DNA from: Bdellovibrio sp. ZAP7
GTDB lineage: Bacteria > Bdellovibrionota_B > Oligoflexia > Oligoflexales > RGVZ01
Assembly (NCBI GenBank): GCA_945900755.1
Contig: CAMDKS010000006.1
Span: forward strand, 34,089 to 98,088
Length of the DNA: 64,000 nucleotides
Direction of reading: 5' to 3'
Part shown: piece after piece, positions 33,300-41,739 of the stretch
Layout of the letters: each line of letters opens with the position of its first letter
Position numbering within the stretch: position 1 is the first letter of the stretch
Notes under the pieces: generated by a model
Seen by the model: only the letters and a program-made list of their open reading frames with translations
Told to the model about the DNA's origin: nothing
Databases searched by the model: none
Program-made: the position numbers and the translations under genes

Positions 33300-33373
33300 G
33301 CAACCAACATCCCAGCAAAAGACTCACGGTAGATAATCGCTGTTTTATCAAATTTGTCGGGAATCGTCAGGAT

Positions 33374-34342
33374 TTATTTTACTAAGCAGGCAACTAAAGC
33401 TTTAAAGGCCTCCACGGAAATATCTGTTCTTAAAAGGCGATGTTTTATGAAGTCGAGCGCTTCAAATCGGTTTCTCTTGTTCTGATAGCTCCTAGAAGAA
33501 GTCAGAGCGTCGAAAACGTCTGCTAGCGTGGCCATTTGCACTTCTGGGAGCAGAGAATTTTGTTGGAGTGCGTCGGGGTATCCACTGCCATTAAGGCGTT
33601 CGTGGTGGTGCAAAACTATTTCTCGGCTAACGTGGTGTAGGCAGCTATCCGCCATTTTTTTGTGGCCTTCAACGGGGTGATTTTTCATGGTGAGCCATTC
33701 TCCTTCAAGGAGTGGTCCACTCTTGTTGATAATGGCCATAGGTACCGAAGATTTCCCAACATCATGGAAGATACCGCCCATGGCGATGGTTTTGAGCGAT
33801 TCCGTATCTGTTATGCCCATTTGATGTGCGATGGCGGTCGCATAGGCCGCAACTCGCACGCTGTGAAGGTACGTATACATGTCATGCTGAGCGAGCCCGG
33901 TGATGCCCCGCACGCAGCCTTGATCTTCTTGAATACATGCAACGAGGTGTGTCGCAAGTTCTTCGGCCTTATGGACACTTGACGCAGTAATATCGCCTTC
34001 GTACAAATAGCGAGTGAAAGTTGCGCCGATATCTAAAATTTTATTGAGTCGATCTTCGGGTCGCAGCGTTTTGTCAAGCTGAGGAAGTTTTGCCATTTTT
34101 TCGTAGATGACCGCTTTTGCAAAGTCTTCGGGGCGAATCCATAGATTTTTGTAACCCTGGTTCAACAATCCGGTGAGTTCGGACCGCATCCATTTATAGC
34201 CCTGACCGCTATAGAGAATGAAATGATTGCCGATGCCAGCAAATAAATCAAAATCGGTCACAGAATTGTCAAGCAATCGGTCGACAGGGAATTGATTGTA
34301 ATCCGATTTTAAATTTGATGGTAAGCCGACAGGAAAGCTCAT
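33374..34342 (-). CDS. HD-GYP domain protein (c-di-GMP phosphodiesterase candidate)
   Basis: 322 residues. Residues ~1-125 are an unrecognised N-terminal domain. Residues ~150-322 are an HD-GYP domain: H-S-V-R-V-A-A-Y-A, F-H-D-V-G-K-S, H-P-V-E-G-H, then H-H-E-R-L-N-G-S-G-Y-P and D-V-F-D-A-L-T-S-S-R-S-Y. The metal-binding HD and the GYP motif are intact, so hydrolysis of cyclic di-GMP is likely. AGAGGA precedes the ATG. A sigma-28-like promoter lies about 40-65 bases upstream, pointing to coregulation with motility. It stands alone between an exported-protein operon and the ferredoxin gene. Confidence 0.9.
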   Translation of the reverse strand: MSFPVGLPSNLKSDYNQFPVDRLLDNSVTDFDLFAGIGNHFILYSGQGYKWMRSELTGLLNQGYKNLWIRPEDFAKAVIYEKMAKLPQLDKTLRPEDRLNKILDIGATFTRYLYEGDITASSVHKAEELATHLVACIQEDQGCVRGITGLAQHDMYTYLHSVRVAAYATAIAHQMGITDTESLKTIAMGGIFHDVGKSSVPMAIINKSGPLLEGEWLTMKNHPVEGHKKMADSCLHHVSREIVLHHHERLNGSGYPDALQQNSLLPEVQMATLADVFDALTSSRSYQNKRNRFEALDFIKHRLLRTDISVEAFKALVACLVK

Positions 34343-34380
34343 ATTAATTTCCTCTAGTTCTATTCGATGGTGCGAACAAC

Positions 34381-34407
34381 TAATCGGAAGTAATGGGGAG
34401 GACTTGA
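34381..34407 (-). promoter_or_regulatory. candidate sigma-28 (FliA)-type promoter of the HD-GYP gene
   Basis: Minus strand: TCAAGTCC (34407-34400), 11-base spacer, TCCGATTA (34388-34381). Matches to TAAAGTTT and GCCGATAA are 5/8 and 6/8, with exact spacing. Weaker than the other two such sites in this window. Confidence 0.4.
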
Positions 34408-34451
34408 GAGGGTGTTTGTAAGTCGCTGTTATTGCTTGATTTCACGAGGCA

Positions 34452-34784
34452 TCAATGAGCGTTGTCATCGTCATTATTTGAGACTACATCTGGTAGAAAC
34501 GAGAGGTCCACTGTGGCGTCCACAGCTCCGGTCATTCGGGCTTGACAGGCGAGTCTAACATCTCCCGCAACGGATACTTGTAGTTTTCGCAGCAGGGCTT
34601 CCTCATCGGCCGTCATTGGCCGAAGGGCGGAGGGCTCAGATACTGTGATCACGCAAATTCCACAACTACAAGCAGCGCAGCCGAAGCGAATTGGAATTTT
34701 ATTTTTGCGAGCTGCAACCAATAGCTTCATGTCAACAATGGCATCGATCACATGGTTTGAAGGAATGAATTTAATAACGGACAT
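34452..34784 (-). CDS. 2Fe-2S plant-type ferredoxin
   Basis: 110 residues. The cluster ligands are the pattern C-x4-C-x2-C within G-C-A-A-C-S-C-G-I-C (an extra Cys lies inside) and a later Cys in R-L-A-C-Q-A-R. This is the [2Fe-2S] beta-grasp ferredoxin layout for electron transfer in the cytoplasm. The C terminus is acidic. The ATG overlaps the dapD stop by one base (TAATG), so it is translated with dapD. It may supply electrons to an unidentified oxygenase or reductase; the partner is not visible here. Confidence 0.88.
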   Translation of the reverse strand: MSVIKFIPSNHVIDAIVDMKLLVAARKNKIPIRFGCAACSCGICVITVSEPSALRPMTADEEALLRKLQVSVAGDVRLACQARMTGAVDATVDLSFLPDVVSNNDDDNAH

Positions 34785-35623
34785 TATACCGACACCGAAA
34801 AATCTCGAAGGGCTGCGTTAAGCGAAGTTTTTAGATCAGTCGACAGCTTGCGCTCGCCAATAATGTACGCACACTGGGTATGAATCTTTCCCGCACCATG
34901 GGGCGCATCCTTTTCTAGAGTGCCGGGGACGACGACACACCTCTCGGGTACAAAGCCTTTGATGATCGTACGGCTGGCACTTCGCAAATCAATAATCGGC
35001 GTGGATGATGTCAACGTCACATTGGCAGCAAGGACAGCTTCTTTGTGAATTCTCACCCCTTCGACAACAATAGCACGAGAACCTATAAAAGCCCCGTCCT
35101 CAACAATCACAGGTGACGCTTGCGCAGGTTCCAAGACTCCGCCAATTCCGACGCCGCCAGATAAATGAACGCCCGCTCCGATTTGTGCGCAACTGCCAAC
35201 GGTGGCCCACGTGTCAACCATCGTGCCGGCCCCAACGTAGGCGCCAATATTGACATAAGACGGCATAAGCACAACACCGTCCGCTAGAAAACTTCCGTAG
35301 CGTGCGACCGCAGGCGGCACGACACGAACATTCAACTCCTTGTAGTTTCGTTTCAAAGGAATCTTGTCTCGGTAAATAAACGGCCCCACTTCAATCTCTT
35401 GCATTTCCATTATGCGAAAATACAGCATGATGGCTTGTTTAACCCAAATATTGGTGGTCCACTCAGACCCAGAGGCTTCCGCAACGCGAACCTTGCCCGT
35501 GTCAAGGGCTGCAATGACGGCTTCAACGTGACTTCTCCCGTCGTGAGCGGCTGAACTTGAACCACTATCTAATTTTTGCTGAATGGCTTCGATTTGTTTC
35601 TTTAGAGCTTCAATGTCTCGCAT
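34784..35623 (-). CDS. dapD: tetrahydrodipicolinate N-succinyltransferase
   Basis: 279 residues, normal length. DapD transfers succinyl from succinyl-CoA to tetrahydrodipicolinate in the lysine/meso-diaminopimelate pathway. The left-handed beta-helix is visible as hexapeptide repeats from ~105 to ~210. Typical motifs are R-V-V-P-P-A-V-A-R-Y-G-S-F and L-M-P-S-Y-V-N-I-G-A-Y-V-G, the latter beginning the helix. GAGG lies 8 bases before the ATG. It follows the aminotransferase gene by 24 bases; the two enzymes would act consecutively if the aminotransferase is DapC. Confidence 0.96.
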   Translation of the reverse strand: MRDIEALKKQIEAIQQKLDSGSSSAAHDGRSHVEAVIAALDTGKVRVAEASGSEWTTNIWVKQAIMLYFRIMEMQEIEVGPFIYRDKIPLKRNYKELNVRVVPPAVARYGSFLADGVVLMPSYVNIGAYVGAGTMVDTWATVGSCAQIGAGVHLSGGVGIGGVLEPAQASPVIVEDGAFIGSRAIVVEGVRIHKEAVLAANVTLTSSTPIIDLRSASRTIIKGFVPERCVVVPGTLEKDAPHGAGKIHTQCAYIIGERKLSTDLKTSLNAALRDFSVSV

Positions 35624-35647
35624 GCTTGTGGCCTCGAATTAGTCTTG

Positions 35648-36856
35648 TTAAGAGTGTTTTTTTACAAAGCGGGTTAAAATTTCCATTGCTGCGACGGTAG
35701 CCTCATCATCTGGGACCATAGCCAAGCGAAAAAATCCAGTCATGCCTTCACTGAGCCAGCTACTAGGGCTACTAATAATGCCCTCGTCGGCTAAGGCTAA
35801 TATAAATTTTACGTCGTTACCTTTAAAGGAATCTGGGATTTTACACCAAAAATAGAAAGCGGCTTCGGGTATTTTATCTGTTAAACCCAATTTTTGGAGA
35901 GTAGGAAAGGCCAGTTTTAGCCGGTGGGAAAAAATTTTGCGGCGCTCGGCGACGTGGGATTCATCGGCCCATGCCACGGTCGATCCAGCCTGTATGAAGT
36001 TGGGTGAGCCGACGCCGAAATTTGCGCGAGCCTGAACGATCGAATTGATAATTCGTGCGTCACCAGCAATCATCCCGGTACGGTAACCGGTCATGCCCGA
36101 GCGTTTTGACAAACTCATAAACGCAATAACTCGGTCTGACGATATTTGCAGAGGTGTCAGAGGACGTTTGTCTTTAGCAAGATCTGTTGTTGGGGAGAGA
36201 TCAAATGTCGTGTCATAAATGTCGGCATAGCAATCGTCAGAAAGTAATATGGTATCTGTTTTATGGCACCACGCAATTAATTCCTTCCAGTAGTCGTAGG
36301 ATACAGTGGCACCAGTGGGATTGTGAGGATGATTGATCCAAATGGCGGCCGTGTTTTGTTGAATTTCAACGGGAAGCTTCCAGGGTTCAATGCGCATGTT
36401 ATTTTCAGCTGTCAAGCGAACAGGGTATGGAATGCCGCCAGAATATAGGGCCGATGCGCGGTATACCGGATAGCCGGGATCTGGATAGACTAAATGTTTT
36501 TTACCGCCGCGCCCGATTAAGCAAAGTCCGATATTAAAAATAGCTTCTTTGGTTCCTTGGGCAGGAATTAAACCAATGTCGGGAGTTTTTTGAATATTAA
36601 AGCGATTATTAAGGTACGTCCATTGCGCATCACGCAGAGGTTCCACTCCCCGAACGCTGGGATACTGGCTAATAACAGGTATCGCATTTAAAATGGCTTC
36701 GCGAATGGGCGCCCACGTAGGGATTAACGGGTCGCCAGTTCCAAAATCATAAACAGGCCGGCCTTCTTTAATTAAATTCGCCTTGATTCGACCAAGCTCT
36801 TCCATCGGATATGGACGCATGCCTGAGGTTGTTTGATTAACCAATTCTTGCGACAT
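35648..36856 (-). CDS. PLP-dependent aminotransferase, probable succinyldiaminopimelate aminotransferase
   Basis: 402 residues from ATG 36856, with GAAGGA 7 bases upstream; the frame also opens at TTG 36892, overlapping the kynA stop. It is a fold-type I aminotransferase: N-H-P-H-N-P-T-G-A, D-D-C-Y-A-D-I-Y, and S-L-S-K-R-S-G-M-T-G-Y-R-T-G with the PLP lysine. The protein resembles the DapC group that converts N-succinyl-2-amino-6-ketopimelate, and the neighbouring dapD supports this. Since kynA is directly upstream, kynurenine or aromatic transamination remains an alternative. Confidence 0.8.
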   Translation of the reverse strand: MSQELVNQTTSGMRPYPMEELGRIKANLIKEGRPVYDFGTGDPLIPTWAPIREAILNAIPVISQYPSVRGVEPLRDAQWTYLNNRFNIQKTPDIGLIPAQGTKEAIFNIGLCLIGRGGKKHLVYPDPGYPVYRASALYSGGIPYPVRLTAENNMRIEPWKLPVEIQQNTAAIWINHPHNPTGATVSYDYWKELIAWCHKTDTILLSDDCYADIYDTTFDLSPTTDLAKDKRPLTPLQISSDRVIAFMSLSKRSGMTGYRTGMIAGDARIINSIVQARANFGVGSPNFIQAGSTVAWADESHVAERRKIFSHRLKLAFPTLQKLGLTDKIPEAAFYFWCKIPDSFKGNDVKFILALADEGIISSPSSWLSEGMTGFFRLAMVPDDEATVAAMEILTRFVKKHS

Positions 36857-36888
36857 ATTTAATTCCTTCGTCCAAGGGGTTTTTGTTC

Positions 36889-37755
36889 TCAAGTAACCGG
36901 TTGGCCATAAACAGCACTTGCACCCAGTCGCCCACGAAGGCTCCAGAGTTCAGGAAAAAAGCGCTTTCCAAGGGTAGTGGCTAAATATTTTACACCGCTC
37001 GACCCTCCCGTTCCAACGCGAGATCCAATCATCCGCTCCACCATCGCAACATGGCGGTAACGCCATAAGGTGAATTGCTGATCAAGGTCGCAAAGGGCTT
37101 CAAGCAGCATGTAGGTCGTTAAATGACTCTGATGATTTTCATAGATCGTTGTAAAAATTTCCTCAACGGCCTCCGAGCGAGTCCATTCCATTGTGACATC
37201 ACGAGATAAGACGTCTTGAGGAATTTTATAACCCTGACGAGCGAAGTAACCCATTAAGTGATCGTTGAAACAGGGGCGTGCTCGAGCGGCTTGCAGCACT
37301 TGCAGGGATTCAGGCTGCGTAACGAAAAAATTAAGGTAAGCAGAGTCTTTTAGACCCATTCGAAATTCTAAGGCCCTAAATTGATGACTCTGAAAGCCAG
37401 AGGCTGGATTTAGCCTGGATCTAAACAAATTGAAATCATTGGGAGTCATCGTCTCAAGTATGCTTACCTGTTGGGTCAGAATATTTTGGATAGCAGTCAT
37501 TCTTTTTAGGGTTTTGAGTGCGCCAAAAGAATTATCAGCACCGAGATCGCTCTCGGCCAAAGTAAGTTCGTGGAGGAGTTGCTTAAACCAGAGCTCATAA
37601 GTTTGATGAATAATGATAAACAACATTTCATCATGCTCAGGAGGAGTGGATAGAACATTTTGAAGTGAAAGTAAGTCGTGAACTTTCAGGTACGAGGAGT
37701 AAGTGACCATGGTGCCAGTCGGCTTTATTAGGCCGTCCTCAATTTTACCAGACAT
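36889..37755 (-). CDS. kynA: tryptophan 2,3-dioxygenase
   Basis: 288 residues, the usual bacterial length. This heme enzyme opens the indole ring of tryptophan to N-formylkynurenine, the first step of the kynurenine pathway. Conserved stretches are Y-L-K-V-H-D-L-L-S-L-Q, H-Q-T-Y-E-L-W-F-K-Q-L-L-H-E-L, G-F-Q-S-H-Q-F-R-A-L-E-F-R-M-G, and near the C terminus W-R-Y-R-H-V-A-M-V-E-R-M-I-G followed by G-T-G-G-S-S-G, where the heme and substrate are held. GGAG lies 8 bases before the ATG. The stop overlaps the TTG of the aminotransferase frame, so the two genes are an operon. Formamidase and kynureninase genes are not in the window. Confidence 0.96.
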   Translation of the reverse strand: MSGKIEDGLIKPTGTMVTYSSYLKVHDLLSLQNVLSTPPEHDEMLFIIIHQTYELWFKQLLHELTLAESDLGADNSFGALKTLKRMTAIQNILTQQVSILETMTPNDFNLFRSRLNPASGFQSHQFRALEFRMGLKDSAYLNFFVTQPESLQVLQAARARPCFNDHLMGYFARQGYKIPQDVLSRDVTMEWTRSEAVEEIFTTIYENHQSHLTTYMLLEALCDLDQQFTLWRYRHVAMVERMIGSRVGTGGSSGVKYLATTLGKRFFPELWSLRGRLGASAVYGQPVT

Positions 37756-37920
37756 GGATTAGTCTCCATTTTGAATTCGTTTATTTTTGCAAATCAGTTT
37801 GCGGCCGAGCGACGCTCGGCATTGAGTCTAGCACCATTTATGGACGCTCGGTAGGATCGATTTTTGGAAATTCTGAAAAAAATGGACGCGAACAAGGCTT
37901 GTTGCGCGAAAAAGCGCAGG

Positions 37921-39333
37921 CTATTTTGTCAGCACTGCCAACCACTCGAGCTTATCCGTTTGCGCAAACATATCAAACGCCTCAACCTGCCGAACACGGT
38001 GGCCAGAGGCCGTAAGTGCTTTGAGGTCGCGCGTAAGAGTCTCCACGTCACAGGAGACATAAATGAATTTGGTGGCGGAATGGCTTCGTAGCAAGTGTGT
38101 GAGATGATTCCTTGCAGCATCGTGGAGACCACGTCGCGACGGATTGACCACAATTACTTTGGGGGACTTCGCCCAGTCGGGAAGCAGTGTTTCGCTGTCC
38201 TCAACTCGAGCTGCGATAAAGGTCGCAAGGTTTCCAAGGCCATTGCGTTGCGCATTTAGTGCGGCGTCAGCCGTTGCTGCCTCGACTTCTTCAATGCCGA
38301 GTGACTTGTACCCAGAACGAGCAAGCATCAAGGCCATTTGGCCTGTACCGGTGTAAAGATCCCAGGCGGTGTCGCCAGGGCGTGCACGACCAGAATGCAA
38401 TTCCACTCGGCGATAAAGTTGTTCGGCCTGCCATGGATTGATTTGAAAAAAGGACAGAGGACCAACTTCGATGTCCAAATCACACACGCGCTCCCGCAAG
38501 CCAATAGTGCCGGCTAGGAGTGTGAGCTCGGAGCTGAAGATTGCATTGCCTTTAGTATTGTTCAGGTTCATATAGGCGCTGTTAATCTTGTGACCCAATC
38601 GTCGAAGGCGCTGAACAAGTGTCACAAGCTCTTTTTTATGAGGATTCGCTACGACAAATGTCAACATGATCTCGCCGGTCAAATGCGCAGAGCGGGCCGC
38701 GATATAGCGCAAATCACCTTGTCCCGTAGTCTCATTCCAGGGTTCGAGGGTACAATGTTCAATTTCTGATTCTAGACTTTTCAGTAGGTTTGTAAGTGGA
38801 ATCGTGTGGACAGGGCAGCTTGTCATGTCAATGCTAACTTTATGAGTTCCGGGCTCAAAAAGTCCGATGGCAAAGCGTCGAGGTGTTCCTGCACGTTCTG
38901 CTGCGGATTTTTGCGCAAATGTCGCAGGGCGTACTGCCAGTTTAAAGTAAGAGCGATATCCCAATGGGGTAGGGCTAGGAACGGGATCTAGGATTTGGGC
39001 CGTATCAATGATCCCAGCATCCTTTAAGACTTTTACGCCCGCATCGAATTTTTTACGAAGTGATTCACCATAGTTGGTGTTTACATAAACACAACTTCCA
39101 CACTGAGCCTTGACGGCGCAGGCGGTGGCAAAATCCGTGGCCGCGTCGATGACGTGTCCCCGATGAAGTTTCCCTGAAAATCCAGCACGCCGCATAATTT
39201 GGGGGCTGCCCACATTTGATGGAATAGGATGTAAATTATTTGATTGAGACTGACCGGCAGGTGGACGAGCTCCCGTAGATGGGGTGCTCTGACGACGAGA
39301 TGATGGGCGACGACTGTTCCCACGATTATTCAT
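37921..39333 (-). CDS. 23S rRNA (uracil-5-)-methyltransferase, RlmD/RumA-like
   Basis: 470 residues. A disordered Arg/Ser/Pro-rich N terminus (~1-55) precedes the iron-sulfur ligand cluster C-x5-C-G-x-C (C-A-V-K-A-Q-C-G-S-C). The SAM-binding part shows D-L-Y-T-G-T-G-Q-M-A-L, then V-N-P-S-R-R-G-L-H and Y-V-S-C-D-V-E-T-L-T-R-D-L with the catalytic Cys. These enzymes methylate U1939 or related uridines, or tRNA U54 in TrmA types; substrate cannot be decided from sequence alone. A TRAM domain is not obvious. AGGA precedes the ATG by about 7 bases. Confidence 0.88.
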   Translation of the reverse strand: MNNRGNSRRPSSRRQSTPSTGARPPAGQSQSNNLHPIPSNVGSPQIMRRAGFSGKLHRGHVIDAATDFATACAVKAQCGSCVYVNTNYGESLRKKFDAGVKVLKDAGIIDTAQILDPVPSPTPLGYRSYFKLAVRPATFAQKSAAERAGTPRRFAIGLFEPGTHKVSIDMTSCPVHTIPLTNLLKSLESEIEHCTLEPWNETTGQGDLRYIAARSAHLTGEIMLTFVVANPHKKELVTLVQRLRRLGHKINSAYMNLNNTKGNAIFSSELTLLAGTIGLRERVCDLDIEVGPLSFFQINPWQAEQLYRRVELHSGRARPGDTAWDLYTGTGQMALMLARSGYKSLGIEEVEAATADAALNAQRNGLGNLATFIAARVEDSETLLPDWAKSPKVIVVNPSRRGLHDAARNHLTHLLRSHSATKFIYVSCDVETLTRDLKALTASGHRVRQVEAFDMFAQTDKLEWLAVLTK

Positions 39334-39366
39334 TGTGTGTTCCTACCTATGTGTCATGTCAAAGAT

Positions 39367-40512
39367 TCAGTAGACCCACTCTTTTGGGTCGCCAGGAATC
39401 GGGTTATTAACACGTAAAAGACTCCTGCGATAGACTTTTGCCCCGAGTTTTACAGTATATTTTGTCCAGGTGTCCCACTCCTCAGCTAACGTGCGGATGA
39501 GATAGGGAGTATTCGCACTTTTCGATCCTTTTGCAAAGACGTAGCCCCCAAGCAAGTACGTTGCCGCATGGCGAAGTGACTTGAAGTCGATAACGCCCGA
39601 CGGGTTTAGAGCGTTAGTTTCAAATAAAACTATCATATCGCCGTATTGCATCGGGTGTTTGGTCGTATCCAACTCGTAAAACGACACCTGGAGGACTCTC
39701 CACAACTCGTCATAATTGAGCATATCGTTGTGATAGCCCTGCTCTCTACGAACATTAACAAAGGAGCTGGAGGCCATCAAAGGGCTCTGAAATGAGAGAG
39801 CCGCGTGGAAACAATTTGGTCCTCTAAAAACAGTGTGGCGTCCGACATTCTTTCGAGCAAAGGGCGGAAGGAGATCTTTGTCCATGCTAAGGGTGGCGCC
39901 CGCCTTAATTTTATTGCGAATACGACTCATTTCATTCGAGCTAAAAAATGGTGACATTTGACTAATCAGTCGGTGCACTGAGGCAGGATTGGTCTTCAAA
40001 ATTTTGGTAGAAATTTCAATCTCGTGATGAGTTTTGCTGAAAAGATTCGAGAAGGCATCCCTAGACATCATGCCGAGGGCGCTCTTATCAATGGAGACAA
40101 GCCGGAGATCAGTCCCTGGAATTTTGTCCCCTTGTCCAAAATTATTTTTGAAATAGGCGGCGAGTGCAATGCGCTGCGACGGAAGTGCAAGTGTTTTTGC
40201 CAAGTCAATAATTTGTTCTTCTTTGGCATCGACGGTCAATTGCAGTGGTTCAATGCGCAGGTCAGTGGTGTACTTGTCGATGCGAAAATCAATACTTTTT
40301 TGTGGCAATGGGATCGATCGGTCTATGACCGTCAGAGGTATTTTCAGTTCCGAACGGAAATTTCTCGGGGAGTATTGATAGTCCAAAGCCCTCTTTTTCG
40401 TTGGTTTGGTTACTCCTAAGCAGAGTTCAGAATAGGACGCAAACATGGTACATACCGAAATTATCGATATTTTTCCTAGTAATATGAAATTTTTGTGCCT
40501 AAAACGGGTCAT
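39367..40512 (-). CDS. exported NlpC/P60-like cysteine peptidase candidate
   Basis: 381 residues with an N-terminal hydrophobic signal (about 9-33). The C-terminal half carries a pattern of papain-like NlpC/P60 enzymes: Cys234 in G-P-N-C-F-H-A-A-L, then Y-G-D-M-I-V-L-F-E, then His315 in R-H-A-A-T-Y-L-L-G-G-Y-V-F-A-K-G-S. In that superfamily the Cys precedes the G-D strand and the H-x-x-x-Y-L-G-x-G strand, as here. Peptidoglycan or another amide would be the substrate; this is inference. The N-terminal half is unrecognised. A near-perfect sigma-28-type promoter lies about 28 bases before the predicted leader, so the gene is probably flagellar-coregulated. Confidence 0.7.
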   Translation of the reverse strand: MTRFRHKNFILLGKISIISVCTMFASYSELCLGVTKPTKKRALDYQYSPRNFRSELKIPLTVIDRSIPLPQKSIDFRIDKYTTDLRIEPLQLTVDAKEEQIIDLAKTLALPSQRIALAAYFKNNFGQGDKIPGTDLRLVSIDKSALGMMSRDAFSNLFSKTHHEIEISTKILKTNPASVHRLISQMSPFFSSNEMSRIRNKIKAGATLSMDKDLLPPFARKNVGRHTVFRGPNCFHAALSFQSPLMASSSFVNVRREQGYHNDMLNYDELWRVLQVSFYELDTTKHPMQYGDMIVLFETNALNPSGVIDFKSLRHAATYLLGGYVFAKGSKSANTPYLIRTLAEEWDTWTKYTVKLGAKVYRRSLLRVNNPIPGDPKEWVY

Positions 40513-40546
40513 ATTCCCTCGACAGCAAATGGAGTAATCCGTTCAC

Positions 40547-40573
40547 TAATCGGCAGGTTGCAAAAAAACTTTA
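40547..40573 (-). promoter_or_regulatory. sigma-28 (FliA)-type promoter of the NlpC/P60-like gene
   Basis: Minus strand: TAAAGTTT (40573-40566), an 11-base spacer, GCCGATTA (40554-40547). Against TAAAGTTT-N11-GCCGATAA this is 8/8 and 7/8 with exact spacing. The predicted start is about 28 bases before the ATG at 40512. Confidence 0.8.
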
Positions 40574-40654
40574 GCTCGGAAAGAAAGAAATTGAGCAGGC
40601 CCATAGTAAAACACCTGGGCACATTTTGCCGATTTCAGAAATGCCACCTTAGGC

Positions 40655-40663
40655 TGCTATAAT
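40655..40663 (+). promoter_or_regulatory. extended -10 promoter of the receiver-PilZ/cheV operon
   Basis: TGC followed by consensus TATAAT (40658-40663); the -35 region is poor. Predicted transcription start is around 40670, about 60 bases before the ATG at 40729. TTTAGGAG provides the ribosome-binding site. Confidence 0.55.
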
Positions 40664-40728
40664 GGGAGTAGTGAAATGTGTCTAAACCCGTTGAAAATAT
40701 ATTGTTAGATATTTAGGAGTAATTAGTC

Positions 40729-41739
40729 ATGCCAATTACCGTACACATTATCGATCAATCGAAAGCAAGTCTTGTGATGAGTAGCGAGGTATTCAAGGAC
40801 AAAATCCCTGGAACTATTGTAACGTATTCACTTACGGCAAAAGATGGCTTGGCCTTCGTGCAAGATAAAATGATTGCAGGCAGGCAGGGACGACCAGACG
40901 CACTCGTCGTTGATTTTGATCTTCCGGATGCTGATGGAGTTACTTTGATAAAGGAACTTAGAAAATTTTATAAGGGTCCAATTTTTATGACAGCTTATCC
41001 AGGTAAGATCGTGGATCAAGCGGTGAAAGAGGAGCTCTTCCATTACCATGATGCCTGCTGCTGGGTTCCGAAACCAGTGCGTTACGATGTCCTTGAAAAG
41101 CACATTGATCAATTTATTGTGAATCGCCATCGTCTTGGAAAGAGATTTGACGTTGATTTTCCATCGATGATGGTGGGAAAGGGTGAGGGCCGCGGAAAGC
41201 GTGCACCGAAATTTCAAGGAAAGCTTGTTAGTATTAGTATGGGGGGTGTTGGACTCGTTTTTTCCACACCGGCGCAGTTAAAGCGGGATGAAGAGTTCAT
41301 TATTTCCATGGGCATTCCCAAAGGTCAGATTGCAGGTGCGACAGCTGTTTCTGTTCTAATGGGCCTAGATTTAGCTTCGGCGCCCGTTAGTGTTGTGGCA
41401 AAATCCAAGATTGTCGCAAAAGCCATTGCTAAGGCAAAGCCAGTAATGAAAAAATCGACGCTTACGCCAGCGCAAAAGGTAAAAGAATTAGCTCGATTAA
41501 AAATGGAGGAAAAAATTCGTAAGCAAGTGCTTGCGGCTGAAGTGGCGGCTGCCTCTGCATTGGCTGCGGAAGCACGGAAAGCCGCAGTATCCGCAATGCA
41601 AAAACTAGATGAGTATAAAGTAAAAGCTACGGTTGTTTGGATCGGTGATGGTGGCCGGACTGTAGGTCTCCAATTTGCAAAAATTGCAGATTCACAGCTA
41701 CGACAAATTGAAGGATTTTTGAAAGGGTTACCGTCATGA
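40729..41739 (+). CDS. response-regulator receiver fused to a split PilZ domain
   Basis: 336 residues. Residues ~1-130 form a receiver domain: phospho-acceptor Asp in V-V-D-F-D-L-P-D-A-D-G, switch Thr in F-M-T-A-Y-P, and Lys in V-P-K-P-V-R. Residues ~135-195 look like the first part of a PilZ barrel (K-R-F-D-V-D-F-P, V-S-I-S-M-G-G-V-G-L). An Ala/Lys-rich, probably helical insert (~205-295) follows. The last ~40 residues (V-V-W-I-G-D-G-G-R-T-V-G-L-Q-F, then I-E-G-F-L) resemble the end of the PilZ barrel. Binding residues of the RxxxR motif are degenerate, so c-di-GMP binding is uncertain. The stop overlaps the cheV start (ATGA), linking it to chemotaxis. Confidence 0.75.
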   Translation: MPITVHIIDQSKASLVMSSEVFKDKIPGTIVTYSLTAKDGLAFVQDKMIAGRQGRPDALVVDFDLPDADGVTLIKELRKFYKGPIFMTAYPGKIVDQAVKEELFHYHDACCWVPKPVRYDVLEKHIDQFIVNRHRLGKRFDVDFPSMMVGKGEGRGKRAPKFQGKLVSISMGGVGLVFSTPAQLKRDEEFIISMGIPKGQIAGATAVSVLMGLDLASAPVSVVAKSKIVAKAIAKAKPVMKKSTLTPAQKVKELARLKMEEKIRKQVLAAEVAAASALAAEARKAAVSAMQKLDEYKVKATVVWIGDGGRTVGLQFAKIADSQLRQIEGFLKGLPS

